A stretch of DNA of 64,000 nucleotides from Vreelandella glaciei (GCF_013415125.1 NZ_JACCDE010000024.1:1-64000), one strand, 5' to 3'; positions 17,348 through 25,797 are shown, numbered from the stretch's first letter. Notes: generated by a model not told the origin, from the sequence alone. Made by a program: numbers and translations.

Positions 17348-17620
17348 TTGTTCATCACTAGCGGAGGCGATCGCCGGCACGCGGATGCGCTGGCGCTCCT
17401 GAATCATGACCTCGGGAGCAAGTATCGTCTCAGCAGGCTTTACGAGTGGCGGGCCGGCACCTATCCGGTTCCTCCTCATATCCAGGCCTACATGATGCGT
17501 GCCACTATCGCCAGCGCAATCGAGGAGGAGGGAGGCACGCTGCCAGAAGACGCAGAGGAATTCGCTGAACGCCTCGTGAGCCGACTTCTCCCCCCGCCAA
17601 GGAAGAAAGGCCGCGAATAA
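17348..17620 (+). CDS. 90-aa hypothetical, possible HTH-like protein
   Basis: The frame starts at a TTG with no strong ribosome site. The N-terminal half (LALLNHDLGSKYRLSRLYEW) has the spacing of a helix-turn-helix in which an Asp/Arg loop precedes a second helix ending in EW, as in Cro/CI-like regulators, followed by VPPHIQAYMMR. The C-terminus is acidic then basic. No family is certain. It lies just upstream, convergently, of the umuC remnant. Confidence 0.45.
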   Translation: MFITSGGDRRHADALALLNHDLGSKYRLSRLYEWRAGTYPVPPHIQAYMMRATIASAIEEEGGTLPEDAEEFAERLVSRLLPPPRKKGRE

Positions 17621-17654
17621 GCAGCCTCGGGGAGGGGCCTTAGTTTACCAGGCT

Positions 17655-18535
17655 TCACCCCATCTTAATTTCAGGTATTTCATTCCAGGAGGTAAGAAAA
17701 CGCGGCGTCTGCCGTGTATCCCTCTGCCTCCATCGTTCGTTCCTCCTCATCCCCCCAAGTGTGACCGCTCCCCGGCCAAACTCACGGTTGAGTGCATCCA
17801 TAACCCCCATTAGCTTTGCCGACTTTTGACGCCTCTCTTCAGTCTCCTGGGTGTGCAGCATATCGATCTGCAACCCATCACGGTCGGCCAGGTCAATCAT
17901 CATGACGCCGGCTTTGGCGTACTGATAACCTCGGCGATAGATCATCTCCAGGGCATGTTGAGCGGCCCCGACTATTACCCGGCTATCATCTGTTGGCATC
18001 GGCAGTGGTAGGGTAAGGCTGGGTAGTCCTGTGGAAGATCGCTGCGGAACCTTGGTGTCGAGAGAAAGACCATGATGGCCTGAGCGACCGACTGCTGGCG
18101 CCGCACCTTCTCCGCGCCAGCCTGGGCATGCGATCGCACCGCCTCGCGCAGGTCCTCCATGTTGTCGGTTGCCTGCCCGAAAGTCCGGCTGGTCATGATA
18201 TTGGTCGATGTCATCAAGGCGGATCACATCAACCCCTCGTAGCTCCCAAACGGTACGCTCGAGCACAACTTAAAAGCGCTTGCGGATCTCCTTGGGCTCC
18301 GCGTTGCGCAGATTCAACGCAGTGCGGATTCGCATTCGCTCCAGCTTCTCTCCCGTTCGTTTGGCCACACCCCACAAGTCGGTTATGTGCATGAGTTCCA
18401 GATGGCGAGGGTAGCTGGATGATCAGCCTCAAGGACACAAACCCCCTTTGAAGGCGGGCTGCTTTTTGGCAATGCCCGTGGCCACTTTTGCGAGAGTGCG
18501 AGACGGCGCCACCCCGATCGGCACAGGTATCCCCA
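17655..18535 (-). pseudogene. umuC: umuC-type error-prone polymerase (Y-family), several lesions and no N-terminus
   Basis: Fragments in three frames rebuild the middle and end of a UmuC-type polymerase: PIGVAPSRTLAKVATGIAKK (little-finger side of the palm), HITDLWGVAKRTGEKLERM with RTALNLRNAEPKEIRKRF then a TAA, VVLERTVWELRG, SRTFGQATDNMEDLREAV, and a C-terminal MPTDDSRVIVGAAQ...GVMMIDLADR. The N-terminal catalytic part is missing, cut close to the RES-Xre pair. SOS mutagenesis operons of this kind are common cargo in conjugative elements; this copy is dead. Confidence 0.8.
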
Positions 18536-18591
18536 AGCTAGGCAGAAGGTGGGGGGCTCAAACCGTCCCTGTCCAAGGGCGGGGAAAGGCG

Positions 18592-19056
18592 CTACAAGCG
18601 CTTATCCGGGATGAACGAGACTTCCCTGGCACTGTCGGCCAATGCCTGGAAATCGGGGTGGTTGGGGTTGATCAGGTAGTTCGTTTCTCGAGGCACCACG
18701 ACACTTGGGACCACCAGCGCGAGGCTCGGTTGGCTCTCAAGCCAGTTGTCGCCGATCTCCGCGGTCGAGGCGGGCGCCGGCTCCTCCATCCAGTCTTCCG
18801 GCAGACTATCGGCAGGCAGACGCATCAGGGCATTTTCCGGGATAGCCACCTCCAGCAGCGCATAGTGTGTCAACAACCGGTAGTCATCGAGATGAACCAT
18901 CACCTCAAGCATGGCCAGTGATTCAGCACTGGCGAGGTACACACAGGCCTTCCCCTTGCTATTCCACCGACCGCCGTACAAGCGGGCTCCCTCCCCATCG
19001 AAGGCCGTCTGGAGCCACTTCCGCTTGACGAGGCGGTAACCACGAACCGTACTCAC
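18592..19056 (-). CDS. RES-domain toxin
   Basis: The 154-aa protein shows the RES family layout: GYRLVKRKW near the start, GEGARLYGGRWNSKGKACVYLA with the conserved Arg, Tyr and Arg, AESLAMLEVMVH with the key Glu, and a Ser-rich later part. RES toxins degrade NAD+ and arrest growth; the partner antitoxin binds them. It overlaps the Xre antitoxin gene by four bases downstream. Length and motifs are intact, so a working toxin-antitoxin pair is likely. Confidence 0.88.
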   Translation of the reverse strand: MSTVRGYRLVKRKWLQTAFDGEGARLYGGRWNSKGKACVYLASAESLAMLEVMVHLDDYRLLTHYALLEVAIPENALMRLPADSLPEDWMEEPAPASTAEIGDNWLESQPSLALVVPSVVVPRETNYLINPNHPDFQALADSAREVSFIPDKRL

Positions 19057-19505
19057 GCGAAGACGCCGTGCTCAAGCCGTCCGATCAGATCCAGCACAGC
19101 TTCAGCGCCAGCAGTCGTCGCCACCATCTCCACCGGTCGCCGACCACCGAGACCGCGCACTGAATTGAGGAGCCATCGTCTCGCCCGCTGTTGATCTCCT
19201 TCAAAGAGATCAACAGCGCTCTTGTAGACCTCGGCAAAGCGATACAGCCGATCGCCTTCGTCTTGCTTGAAGCGCCCAGCCGTGGCTCTCCGCTGCAATG
19301 TCGCCGGCTTGATAACGACATAACGCGCCAGCTCCTTGCTTTCCAGGCCAGACGCAGTAGCAAGCTCCGTGTAGACCTTGTACGGGACGCCTTTTTCCAA
19401 AGCCTCATGCAGTTGTGCCCCACGCGCTGGAAGACCCAGGGCCTTCCAAAAGTCGTCTTTCTTGGGCTTAGGCTTCGGCCGATACTCTTCGATGGCAGCT
19501 TCCAT
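19053..19505 (-). CDS. Xre/ParS-type antitoxin of the RES toxin
   Basis: The 150-aa protein has an HTH-like region (residues about 45-80, SGLESKELARYVVIKPATL) and a C-terminal toxin-binding ParS/MbcA domain (YRFAEVYKSAVDLFEGDQQ, then RRWLLNSVRGLGGRRPVEM). I chose ATG 19505, preceded by GGAGGAGAGG, rather than 19661 or 19523. As the first gene it would bind its own promoter (region 19506-19728) and neutralise the downstream toxin. Confidence 0.88.
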   Translation of the reverse strand: MEAAIEEYRPKPKPKKDDFWKALGLPARGAQLHEALEKGVPYKVYTELATASGLESKELARYVVIKPATLQRRATAGRFKQDEGDRLYRFAEVYKSAVDLFEGDQQRARRWLLNSVRGLGGRRPVEMVATTAGAEAVLDLIGRLEHGVFA

Positions 19506-19728
19506 GGCCTCTCCTCCACTCATTTGATATAACAACAGTGTATCAGAAGATCGCAAGACTGTCACTGCGGTTGCAACTCCAGGCAGATCTAGGCGCGGGC
19601 ACCTATAGCCCCTCTGCGCTACAGCTTGCCCGAGGGCTGCCCTCCGCGAGTATCGCAACATTGCTTATCGCGTAAGCACGGCCCCAACAGAGAGTGGTAA
19701 AGTAGACCGAAAGAACAGGAGAGGTTGC

Positions 19729-20256
19729 ATGTCCACGTCCACCGATCATAACCAAGCGTTTGAAAATAGCGTACTTCAAGCGGCTAAAGATCTATTGGAG
19801 CCAAAGCTCGCGACCCTGCCTTGGCATCAGTTCGAACTTGAGTACCATTCGCCTACAGGCAGAGCGAGATTGCAGGTCCGTTGTCAGCAAGAAGCCGATT
19901 CTCCTGTCAGAACCTTGGTCCTCTCTGTCACCTTCTTGCACGACTCCGAGGAGCTTCAGCTTAGTAACATAATAATGCCGCTCGCCCTACGTTGGGAGCG
20001 GCTTGGCAAGCGCACTATTAAGGCCATCTTCGAGGTTGCCCATTCAGCCGGCTACGATCTCTTCCTCATAGATACGGTCCCGTCCTTCCATGATCGACTT
20101 CTGAAGCGGAACGCTCAAGCTGTGACCGATGACATTGTGATGATCACACAGAAAACTGACCTCGTGAGTGACATTGGCAGTCCAAAGCCCAATTCTAGCG
20201 AAGTGCGCGGCTATTCAATCTTCGGCGTTCTCGATGAACTAGATGCGGACGCCTAG
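19729..20256 (+). CDS. Hypothetical 175-aa protein
   Basis: Not recognised. A soluble alpha/beta protein with a Trp-His start (ATLPWHQFELEYHSPTGRAR), a hydrophobic strand (IIMPLALRWERLGKR) and a central helix (TIKAIFEVAHSAGYDLFLID). It starts from an ATG preceded by AGGAGAGG. It stands alone between the RES-Xre pair (divergent) and the CoiA-like gene. The pattern is suggestive of a small acyltransferase-like fold, but key residues cannot be named. Confidence 0.55.
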   Translation: MSTSTDHNQAFENSVLQAAKDLLEPKLATLPWHQFELEYHSPTGRARLQVRCQQEADSPVRTLVLSVTFLHDSEELQLSNIIMPLALRWERLGKRTIKAIFEVAHSAGYDLFLIDTVPSFHDRLLKRNAQAVTDDIVMITQKTDLVSDIGSPKPNSSEVRGYSIFGVLDELDADA

Positions 20257-20417
20257 CCTAAGATCGATTGATGGCGAGCCAAACCTGACAACTTAGCAGC
20301 TCACCACTATCGAGCAGGGCGGTTAGCTTCCGGCTGTAATTCACGCCGCCTAGTCCCTTTACCAGGAGAGAGCTATCGAGCACGCTCCCTCAGCACGGCC
20401 TCTCTTGACGCAATTAT

Positions 20418-21967
20418 ATGAGAAACAGCGCAAAAATCCCTTACGGCATCCGCAATAACAGGTTGGTGCATATCAGCCAGCTCACCAGGGCCGAACGCGG
20501 CGGCCGTAGCGGCTGTGTCTGTCCTGAGTGCAGAACGCCGCTTGAGGCGAGAATGGGGGATATTGTCCGTCACTATTTCGCACATACCAGAGGCACCCGA
20601 CCATGCGCTGGGGGCACTGAAACCGGAATACACCTAGCCGCAAAGCAGTTGATCGCAGACCGAAAGGAAATTCCCATTCCTCTGCTTCAGGCGGTACTTG
20701 AGGGGAAGGATAGCCTTGGCTACAAGCACACAGAATCCAAGGTCATTTTCCCCGGCCGCGATCGGCAGGCGGTGGATGATACGAAGCTTGAGTTCAGCCT
20801 AGGGGACATCCGCCCTGACCTTATCGTGAACTTGGGCCAGATAGAAATCTTAGTAGAGGTGGCCGTAACCCATTTCATCGACGCGGAAAAGCAGCAGCGG
20901 CTTGAGTCCCGTGGCCAGCGCTGCATCGAAATCGACCTGGGGGACATACCACGGAACCTAACACCGGCCGATCTCGAAGAGCATGTATTTAACTATCAAC
21001 GGGCCTACTGGATCGTAAACCCAAGATCGAAGCGGAGCAGGCAAAGCTACGTCCAGGACTCCAGCAGCAGATCGAGAAGGCCAACAAACGAATAGCACAG
21101 GCGAGGATCGCCAGGGAGCAAGAGGAGCAGCGCCAGCGCGATCAACATGCCCGGATGGAAGCCTACTTTCAGGCACAGGAAAAGAAACATGCTGAGCGAA
21201 AGCGCCAATGGGAGGAGGAGCAACGCCTGGCGCGAGAAAAAGCGATCAAACAGGCTGAAATCAGGCGACGCGAAGCCGAGGCTGCACGTCAACACGAGGC
21301 TGAGGTTGAGCTGCAGCGGAGGCAGAAAACCTGGGAGCTAGAACGTCAGCAACTTGATCTTCATGAGATGCGCCATCTCGCCATGGAACTTTCCGCGTCC
21401 TGTCAGCGTATTGGTGTCCGGTCTGGCAAGGTGGCTGCATCAACACGGTTCTGCTTACCGATGGCCCGGCAGAACCTCGAACGAGATATTCACAGAATGG
21501 ACCTGGAAGCCATTCCTACCGCGGTCGAGACACGCACGGAATATGACTGGATGTTCGGGGTGCCGTCTCGTGAGTGGAAACTCGTGGCCTTGCTAGGAGT
21601 CGTCTATACCCGTGAGAGCATACAAAGCCGATACTGGATCTCAATCCAAGCCATCGAGCGCTATCTTGGGGAGGTCGGATACCAGCCAGTTGTCGCTCTT
21701 CAGCGTGCCGAGCAGTTGCTGAATACTGCTCGTTACTACCATGTCCTCGTAGAAGATCCTGCGTTAATGGCGTTGGAGCTACTTCCAAGGCCGCTGGATG
21801 CGATTGCAGAATTCGTTGGCGAATTGGACAACTTCAATATGATTAACCTGCTAGCTGCCAAGCTGGAGGAACTTGCGTTCATACCCAAACCAGCTGGCGC
21901 TAATGCCATCAGCACGAGCAAAGGGGCCGCTCAAGCAGAGAGTAACTGTGATTCGGCGATGGCCTAG
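20418..21967 (+). pseudogene. CoiA-like nuclease with coiled-coil tail, one frameshift
   Basis: Two frames join across a single-base deletion at about 21,022 (around GTAAACCCAAG). The first frame has a zinc-finger-like CPEC motif, HYFAHTRG, then a CoiA-like core (DIRPDLIV, ILVEVAVTH with the E-V-A-V-T pattern, and LESRGQRCIEIDL). The second continues with a long charged coiled coil (many R, E, Q) and a C-terminal helical domain. The whole would be about 516 aa. CoiA-family proteins handle incoming DNA in natural transformation; homologues on mobile elements are of unknown role. As read, the product ends after 225 aa, so the nuclease part might still be made alone. Confidence 0.7.
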
Positions 21968-22309
21968 GCGTCCGAGAAGACTTTGAGTAGGAGGTCGTCA
22001 GAATTAACCTTGCCCTCCTACGCATTCTGGACCAGACAATATTCCTCGAACACTTGTCTAGCATGCAGGTCGACGTGGGCTAATGCATCATCGATATTGA
22101 TATTTGCATGCAAGGCATCTCAGTGAAGAAGCTCTGACATCTCAGTCTGTAGTATCAGCAGTAATACATTACGCCAGTTTATTTATTTTACAATGAGAGG
22201 ATTCATAACCAACTCAATAATCAGTGGGTGAGCTTTCGATACGGCCATACTGGATGATCCACAGTAAACATCCTTACAGCCCAATGCGGCTCACCAAGGG
22301 AGGCAGTAT
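21968..22309. other. Intergenic stretch without a gene
   Basis: About 340 bases separate the CoiA-like remnant from the SRAP gene. AT-rich toward the middle (TTTATTTATTTTAC), with no ORF, hairpin or repeat that I can support. A promoter for the SRAP gene is likely near 22,200. Confidence 0.5.
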
Positions 22310-22951
22310 ATGTGCAGTCGATATGAGGCACCTGACGCAAATCAACTGATGAAAGCCTTTGGCGTTGCGCCAGAACATGAGATGCAACGCGAACTCTGGC
22401 CAGGGTACAACGGCCCATTTCTGCGTGCCCCACAGGCCAGCGATCCCGATGACGAGGCCGCTCCCTCTGTTGAGGCACTGACCGGAATGTTTGGTCTACT
22501 GCCGTTTTGGGCAAAGGACACTAAGCTGGCGCGGAGAACCTACAATGCGCGATCGGAAACGGTCGAAAGCAAGCCGTCATTCCGCTCTGCGTGGCGTCAA
22601 GCGCAGCACTGCATCATCCCCGCGGCGGCTATCTACGAGCCCGATTGGCGTTCAGGTAAGGCGGTCCCGACTCGAATTACTCGGGCAGATGGAGGCCTCA
22701 TGAGTATTGCTGGTCTTTGGGAACGCTGGACCAACCCAGACGGTGAGACAGTGCATAGTTACTCGATGCCCACGGTAAACGCCGACGATCATCCCCTAAT
22801 GCGAAACTACCATCGTCAGGGCAGCGAAAAGAGGATGGTAGTGGTCTTGCCGAACGGGGCGCTAAAGGACTGGCTGACAGCACCAGCCTCAGAGAGCAAG
22901 GCATTCATGCGCCAGTACCCAGCAGATCGACTGCATGCTGAGCAGAGATAG
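22310..22951 (+). CDS. SRAP-domain protein (YedK/HMCES-type)
   Basis: The 213-aa protein has all landmark residues of the SRAP family. It has MCSRYEAP with the nucleophilic Cys2 exposed after Met removal, the conserved NARSET (about residues 78-83), PAAAIYEPDW with the catalytic Glu, GLWERWTNPDGE, and a C-terminal MRNYHRQ with the His. These enzymes crosslink to abasic sites in single-stranded DNA, protecting it. In SOS or mobile-element contexts it may protect transferred strands. It is the only gene in this area that is both intact and fully recognisable. Confidence 0.92.
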   Translation: MCSRYEAPDANQLMKAFGVAPEHEMQRELWPGYNGPFLRAPQASDPDDEAAPSVEALTGMFGLLPFWAKDTKLARRTYNARSETVESKPSFRSAWRQAQHCIIPAAAIYEPDWRSGKAVPTRITRADGGLMSIAGLWERWTNPDGETVHSYSMPTVNADDHPLMRNYHRQGSEKRMVVVLPNGALKDWLTAPASESKAFMRQYPADRLHAEQR

Positions 22952-22978
22952 CTGGCGCTGGCGCGCAGGCTTTCTCAA

Positions 22979-23212
22979 TTAGTGAAGAGAAGTGGAGGTA
23001 TGTCCGAACACCAGGGAGAATGCCGTTGCGGCCGCATCTTGCTCGCTGACATTACCGAGCCGATATGGCCCAGCATTGCACAACTCGCAATACCAGCCAT
23101 TCAGTCGAAAACCTGCTTCCCCTGATACAGGCGTAACGCAGCGATGGAACATCTTATCTGCGTGACAGTCGGGGCAAGGCGGTACACCAAGTTCAGGGTG
23201 ATTTATGGCCAT
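22979..23212 (-). CDS. Small zinc-ribbon-like protein (77 aa)
   Basis: The protein contains PPCPDCHADKMFHRC and WYCELCNAGPY: two CxxC pairs typical of a zinc ribbon, with a further Cys/His nearby. I chose ATG 23212 because it follows GAGGAGTGA, overlapping the stop of the upstream gene. Function unknown; zinc ribbons of this size often bind nucleic acid or partner proteins. Co-transcribed with 23215-23580 and probably with the next genes upstream. Confidence 0.6.
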   Translation of the reverse strand: MAINHPELGVPPCPDCHADKMFHRCVTPVSGEAGFRLNGWYCELCNAGPYRLGNVSEQDAAATAFSLVFGHTSTSLH

Positions 23213-23214
23213 AC

Positions 23215-23580
23215 TCACTCCTCGCTTCCCAGCCAAGGGACAATTGAGGTAATGATGTAAATGGAATGCTCTGGCACGCCCTCGGAGGTATCGACTCGTT
23301 CAACTTCCTGCAACTCTGCTAAGGGTCGGTCAAGAAAATCGATAACTGTTTCAGTCGAGTCGCTGAAACCCCACTCAGCCTGATAGCGCCGACACTCCTT
23401 GGTCACGTCTGTGAGCAGGAGAGGGTAGAGGGTCAATGTCTCACTGAGATCGCTGCGCTCCTTTGAATAGCCATATAACTCATCCGCTTGCAGTCGGCCA
23501 TCTCGATCTACTAATGCCACTAGCCGCATCACGCATTTGCGATCGGACTTATACTCAAGGTCAATCTGTACCGCTGACAT
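23215..23580 (-). CDS. Hypothetical 121-aa protein
   Basis: Not recognised. Soluble and acidic, with an N-terminal beta-rich half (VQIDLEYKSDRKCVMRLVAL), a middle helix (LLLTDVTKECRRYQAEWGF) and an acidic end. It lies in a run of short minus-strand element genes. The stop is five bases from the start of the zinc-ribbon gene, so both are likely made together. Confidence 0.5.
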   Translation of the reverse strand: MSAVQIDLEYKSDRKCVMRLVALVDRDGRLQADELYGYSKERSDLSETLTLYPLLLTDVTKECRRYQAEWGFSDSTETVIDFLDRPLAELQEVERVDTSEGVPEHSIYIITSIVPWLGSEE

Positions 23581-23623
23581 GGATGTGTCCTATAAGGAGC
23601 TTGGCTATCGGCTTAGGTCATGA

Positions 23624-23872
23624 TCAGCTGCGCGCCCAGTCATAGACCCGCTGATTGATTTCAATCAACGCACCATCCTGCGCTATCCAGTCCATACCTA
23701 CTTTGCGGCATTCGGCTTTAAGCTCAGCTACCGTGATTCCATAAAACTCAGCTGCTGCTTCAGCGCGAAGCGCCGGACCACCGCCCCCATCGCGAAGATT
23801 TAGGAACATCAATACATTCAGCGGCACGCCTTCAAACTGGTTTATCGGTGCATTAATATCTTTATCGTTCAT
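23624..23872 (-). CDS. Hypothetical 82-aa protein
   Basis: Not recognised. It has a glycine stretch (LRDGGGGPALRAEAAAEF), and a C-terminal helical region (AELKAECRKVGMDWIAQDG) that could be a small nucleic-acid-binding or adaptor domain. It lies between the repeat-protein gene and the 121-aa gene on the same strand. No membrane or signal sequence. Confidence 0.5.
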   Translation of the reverse strand: MNDKDINAPINQFEGVPLNVLMFLNLRDGGGGPALRAEAAAEFYGITVAELKAECRKVGMDWIAQDGALIEINQRVYDWARS

Positions 23873-23914
23873 GGGTATTTTCCTAAGTTGCCGGTCGCGT
23901 TTAATTGGCGAGAG

Positions 23915-24295
23915 TTATTTCTGTCTAGCAGCGTGGCTTTCGTCAAGGCTGCGCTTAACGTCAGCGGCCATGGTGTCGAAGAGGCCTGGCTCAGCATCTA
24001 CTTTGAAATCAGATTTGTTGCGATTTGCCAGCCGAGCAGCATGGCTTTCGTCAAGACTGCGCTGTACATCAGCGGCCATGCCATCGAAGAGGCCTGGTTC
24101 AGCATGCACATTAGGGTCTGAATTGTAGCCGTTTGCTTGCCTAGCAGCGTTGTTTTCGACAAGTCGGCGCTGCACGTCTTCGGCCATGCCGTCAAAAAGA
24201 CCTGGCTGTGGCTCAGCTGTCCCAAGGTCATCTGCGATCGTGGTAGATGACATTGTTCCTGCAAGTACCAACACTGTCATTCTCGCTATGAACAT
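23915..24295 (-). CDS. Exported protein with three 36-residue repeats
   Basis: This 126-aa protein has an N-terminal signal (MFIARMTVLVLAGTMSST, then TIADD). The mature part is three repeats of about 36 residues carrying the core PGLFDGMAADVQRSLDESHA, with AARxAN at the end of each; the third copy is truncated and ends ARQK. The repeats have a DNA period of exactly 108 bp. I chose ATG 24295, preceded by AAAGGA, over 24331. No family is recognised. A secreted, helical repeat protein encoded on a conjugative element might act at the cell surface, but nothing shows how. Confidence 0.6.
   Translation of the reverse strand: MFIARMTVLVLAGTMSSTTIADDLGTAEPQPGLFDGMAEDVQRRLVENNAARQANGYNSDPNVHAEPGLFDGMAADVQRSLDESHAARLANRNKSDFKVDAEPGLFDTMAADVKRSLDESHAARQK
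23927..24215. repeat. Three 108-bp tandem repeats within the exported-protein gene
   Basis: Matching blocks begin at 23,927, 24,035 and 24,143 and share about 65 well-conserved bases (AGCAGCGT...CGTCAAG...GGCCATG...GAGGCCTGG). The period of 108 keeps the reading frame. Copies one and two are more alike than copy three, as expected for duplication from one end. Confidence 0.8.
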
Positions 24296-24327
24296 GATCA
24301 ATATATTTCCTTTGTTTGGTGTTGGTC

Positions 24328-24576
24328 TCACTTCTTAGCTTTGGGAATCTTCACCCCTTCCAGCTTGTAGTGCTCTCCTAGCTCAATAGCGCGGCGCACC
24401 GACTCCAATACCGGCTTGCGCACTGCGCGGTAGCGGGTTGAGTCAGGCGAGGCGAACCAACCCTTCACCGTCTCCACGCTATACCCAGTCAGGGTGGCCA
24501 CGTGAGTCTGGTTCAAACCATGTCTCTCCATAAGCTGGCGGAGGGCTTCATTCGTCGGTTTCTCGGAAGTGCTCAT
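24328..24576 (-). CDS. Small helix-turn-helix regulator
   Basis: The 82-aa protein has a compact HTH: LRQLMERHGLNQTHVATLTG, then YSVETVKGWF, the classic Xre-type arrangement of two helices with a Gly turn and a Trp/Phe after the recognition helix. A basic C-terminus (KLEGVKIPKAKK) follows. I chose ATG 24576 over 24615, preceded by AGAGAG. It lies at the head of the exported-repeat gene and may control it. Confidence 0.65.
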   Translation of the reverse strand: MSTSEKPTNEALRQLMERHGLNQTHVATLTGYSVETVKGWFASPDSTRYRAVRKPVLESVRRAIELGEHYKLEGVKIPKAKK

Positions 24577-24658
24577 TAATATCTCTCTATATATCGCCAC
24601 TGTGCCTACCAGCAACGCTCGTTCATGTATGGCGCCTTACAGCGCATCTAAGGTGAGA

Positions 24659-24952
24659 CTACGCTTCAAGGCCCCAGCAGCGCCTAGCGCGAACCCTGGC
24701 ACTCTCCTGTGTGTCCGCTCCAGGAAGAGCAGGGGAGCTATCCTGGTTGAAGTGCGCCAACAGGTCGCCAAACAGCGTGGAGTCTCGTAGGTCGAGGTCG
24801 ATCCCCACCAGCCCATCGACTGCTTGGTGAATCTCCATGACAGACCAGGGCTCCAGCTGAGCAATGAACTCATTGTCGCGAATCAAACGCTGGAGCTCAG
24901 GGTGCTCCTTGATCGTCTCGAGCTGCACGGTTGACGCCATGAGGTTCGCCAT
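24659..24952 (-). CDS. Hypothetical 97-aa protein near the operators
   Basis: Not recognised. Helical acidic protein (VQLETIKEHPELQRLIRDNE) with a low-complexity Arg-rich end. Its start is 40 bases from a KorA-like operator at 24,991, and it is transcribed away from the divergent small ORF at 25,186, so both are likely controlled by the TrfB/KorA-like regulator. Confidence 0.5.
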   Translation of the reverse strand: MANLMASTVQLETIKEHPELQRLIRDNEFIAQLEPWSVMEIHQAVDGLVGIDLDLRDSTLFGDLLAHFNQDSSPALPGADTQESARVRARRCWGLEA

Positions 24953-24988
24953 GTGGCCTCCATTTTCATAGGTACTGCTGATAGCTTA

Positions 24989-25003
24989 ATGTGCAATGCA
25001 CAC
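24989..25003. promoter_or_regulatory. Operator copy 2 (KorA-like, perfect dyad)
   Basis: GTGCA-A-TGCAC is a perfect 11-base palindrome flanked by AT and AC. It matches the half sites at 7111 and 25,133. It sits 40 bases upstream of the minus-strand 97-aa gene. Confidence 0.55.
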
Positions 25004-25130
25004 GAATTCAATTCCTGGAAGTCATCAGACCTCACAAACCATACCCCATTTGGCCGCGGGGATAAGGCTGCGGAAGCTCGTTACAGCAGCTCATTCGAGA
25101 CTCAAAAAAGTGTGCGCCTCGCTTGTAATA

Positions 25131-25146
25131 ACGTGCATTGCACACT
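25131..25146. promoter_or_regulatory. Operator copy 3 (KorA-like, perfect dyad)
   Basis: GTGCA-T-TGCAC followed by ACTTTTATAAAGG. The right half and downstream T-run repeat the sequence before the TrfB/KorA-like gene. It precedes the 37-aa ORF at 25,186 in the same spacing. A further partial copy (GTGTGCGCC) lies near 25,110. Confidence 0.55.
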
Positions 25147-25185
25147 TTTATAAAGGTCATCAGCTACACGACTTTGAGGCATACC

Positions 25186-25299
25186 ATGAACCTAGCGATC
25201 AACCTCGACACCGCTATGCCGGCTACATTCGAGACTGCTTCTACATCACTGCCCGAGCGCGTTCACGACTGTATTTATGAATCGCCCCAGGTTTCGTAG
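25186..25299 (+). CDS. 37-aa ORF under the third operator
   Basis: An ATG follows GAGGCATACC, nearly the same leader that precedes the TrfB/KorA-like gene (GGGGATACC). The product (starting MNLAINLDTAMPATFETAST) is short, acidic and unrecognised. It may be the beginning of a truncated KorA-regulated gene or a real small peptide. A rho-independent terminator lies 30 bases after the stop, which supports a short transcript. Confidence 0.4.
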   Translation: MNLAINLDTAMPATFETASTSLPERVHDCIYESPQVS

Positions 25300-25328
25300 A
25301 CATCTCCAGGTTCTGAGACATGAACATG

Positions 25329-25367
25329 GCGCATTGTCAGTCTCATAGAGGCTGATAGTGCGCTTTT
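25329..25367 (+). terminator. Rho-independent terminator
   Basis: A 12-bp stem (GCGCATTGTCAG with CTGATAGTGCGC, two imperfect pairs) around an 11-base loop is followed by TTTTCTC. It ends the operator-controlled 25,186 unit; it could also serve the minus-strand gene from the other side. Confidence 0.7.
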
Positions 25368-25368
25368 C

Positions 25369-25722
25369 TCAATAGTATTTTTTACTCTTCACAACTTGAC
25401 TCGTTCTCGGTCTTCCGCCTGCCCCCTTCGGCTTTAAGCCTAGTGGACCAAGCCAATAATCACTTCGCCCTAGCGCTTCAATAAGCAGTTTCAAAGAGCT
25501 AATGTAGTCAGCACGTGTAGCTGGTCGGTACGCTTGCACCTCAAGCCAGTGTTCCGCAAACCAAAGAATATGTTTCAACTTTATTTTTTCAGGACGGTTA
25601 ACTTCTGGAAATCTATACTCTACAGCGTCGGCAATTTTTTGGATCCTGTTTCGATGACGTGTAGGGTGAGGAGACCACATGCCATTGAACTTGATTCGGA
25701 TATCAATTACTTTTAGTTTCAT
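25369..25722 (-). CDS. Integrase core-binding-like small protein
   Basis: The 117-aa protein resembles the N-terminal, DNA-binding part of tyrosine recombinases: HRNRIQKIADAVEYRF, then IKLKHILWFAEHWLEV, YRPATRADYISSLKLLIEAL and a basic GRPRTSQVVKSKK tail. The catalytic R-H-R-Y part is absent, so it cannot recombine by itself. It may be a truncated integrase or a standalone accessory such as is found in ICEs. The call is on pattern only. Confidence 0.45.
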   Translation of the reverse strand: MKLKVIDIRIKFNGMWSPHPTRHRNRIQKIADAVEYRFPEVNRPEKIKLKHILWFAEHWLEVQAYRPATRADYISSLKLLIEALGRSDYWLGPLGLKPKGAGGRPRTSQVVKSKKYY

Positions 25723-25797
25723 GTTTTTATCCTACTTAAGATCGTGAAACGTATCGGCGGATATGCCTCAACATTTTGGCGACTAAGTCTAGTGCTA

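Noticed and set aside
18448-18921. 157-codon plus-strand ORF
   Set aside because: It lies opposite the umuC remnant and the RES toxin gene, which explain the sequence.
23927-24215. Regular 108-bp repeats as a possible CRISPR array
   Set aside because: The repeats keep an open frame of an exported protein, the period is too long, and spacers are not unique.
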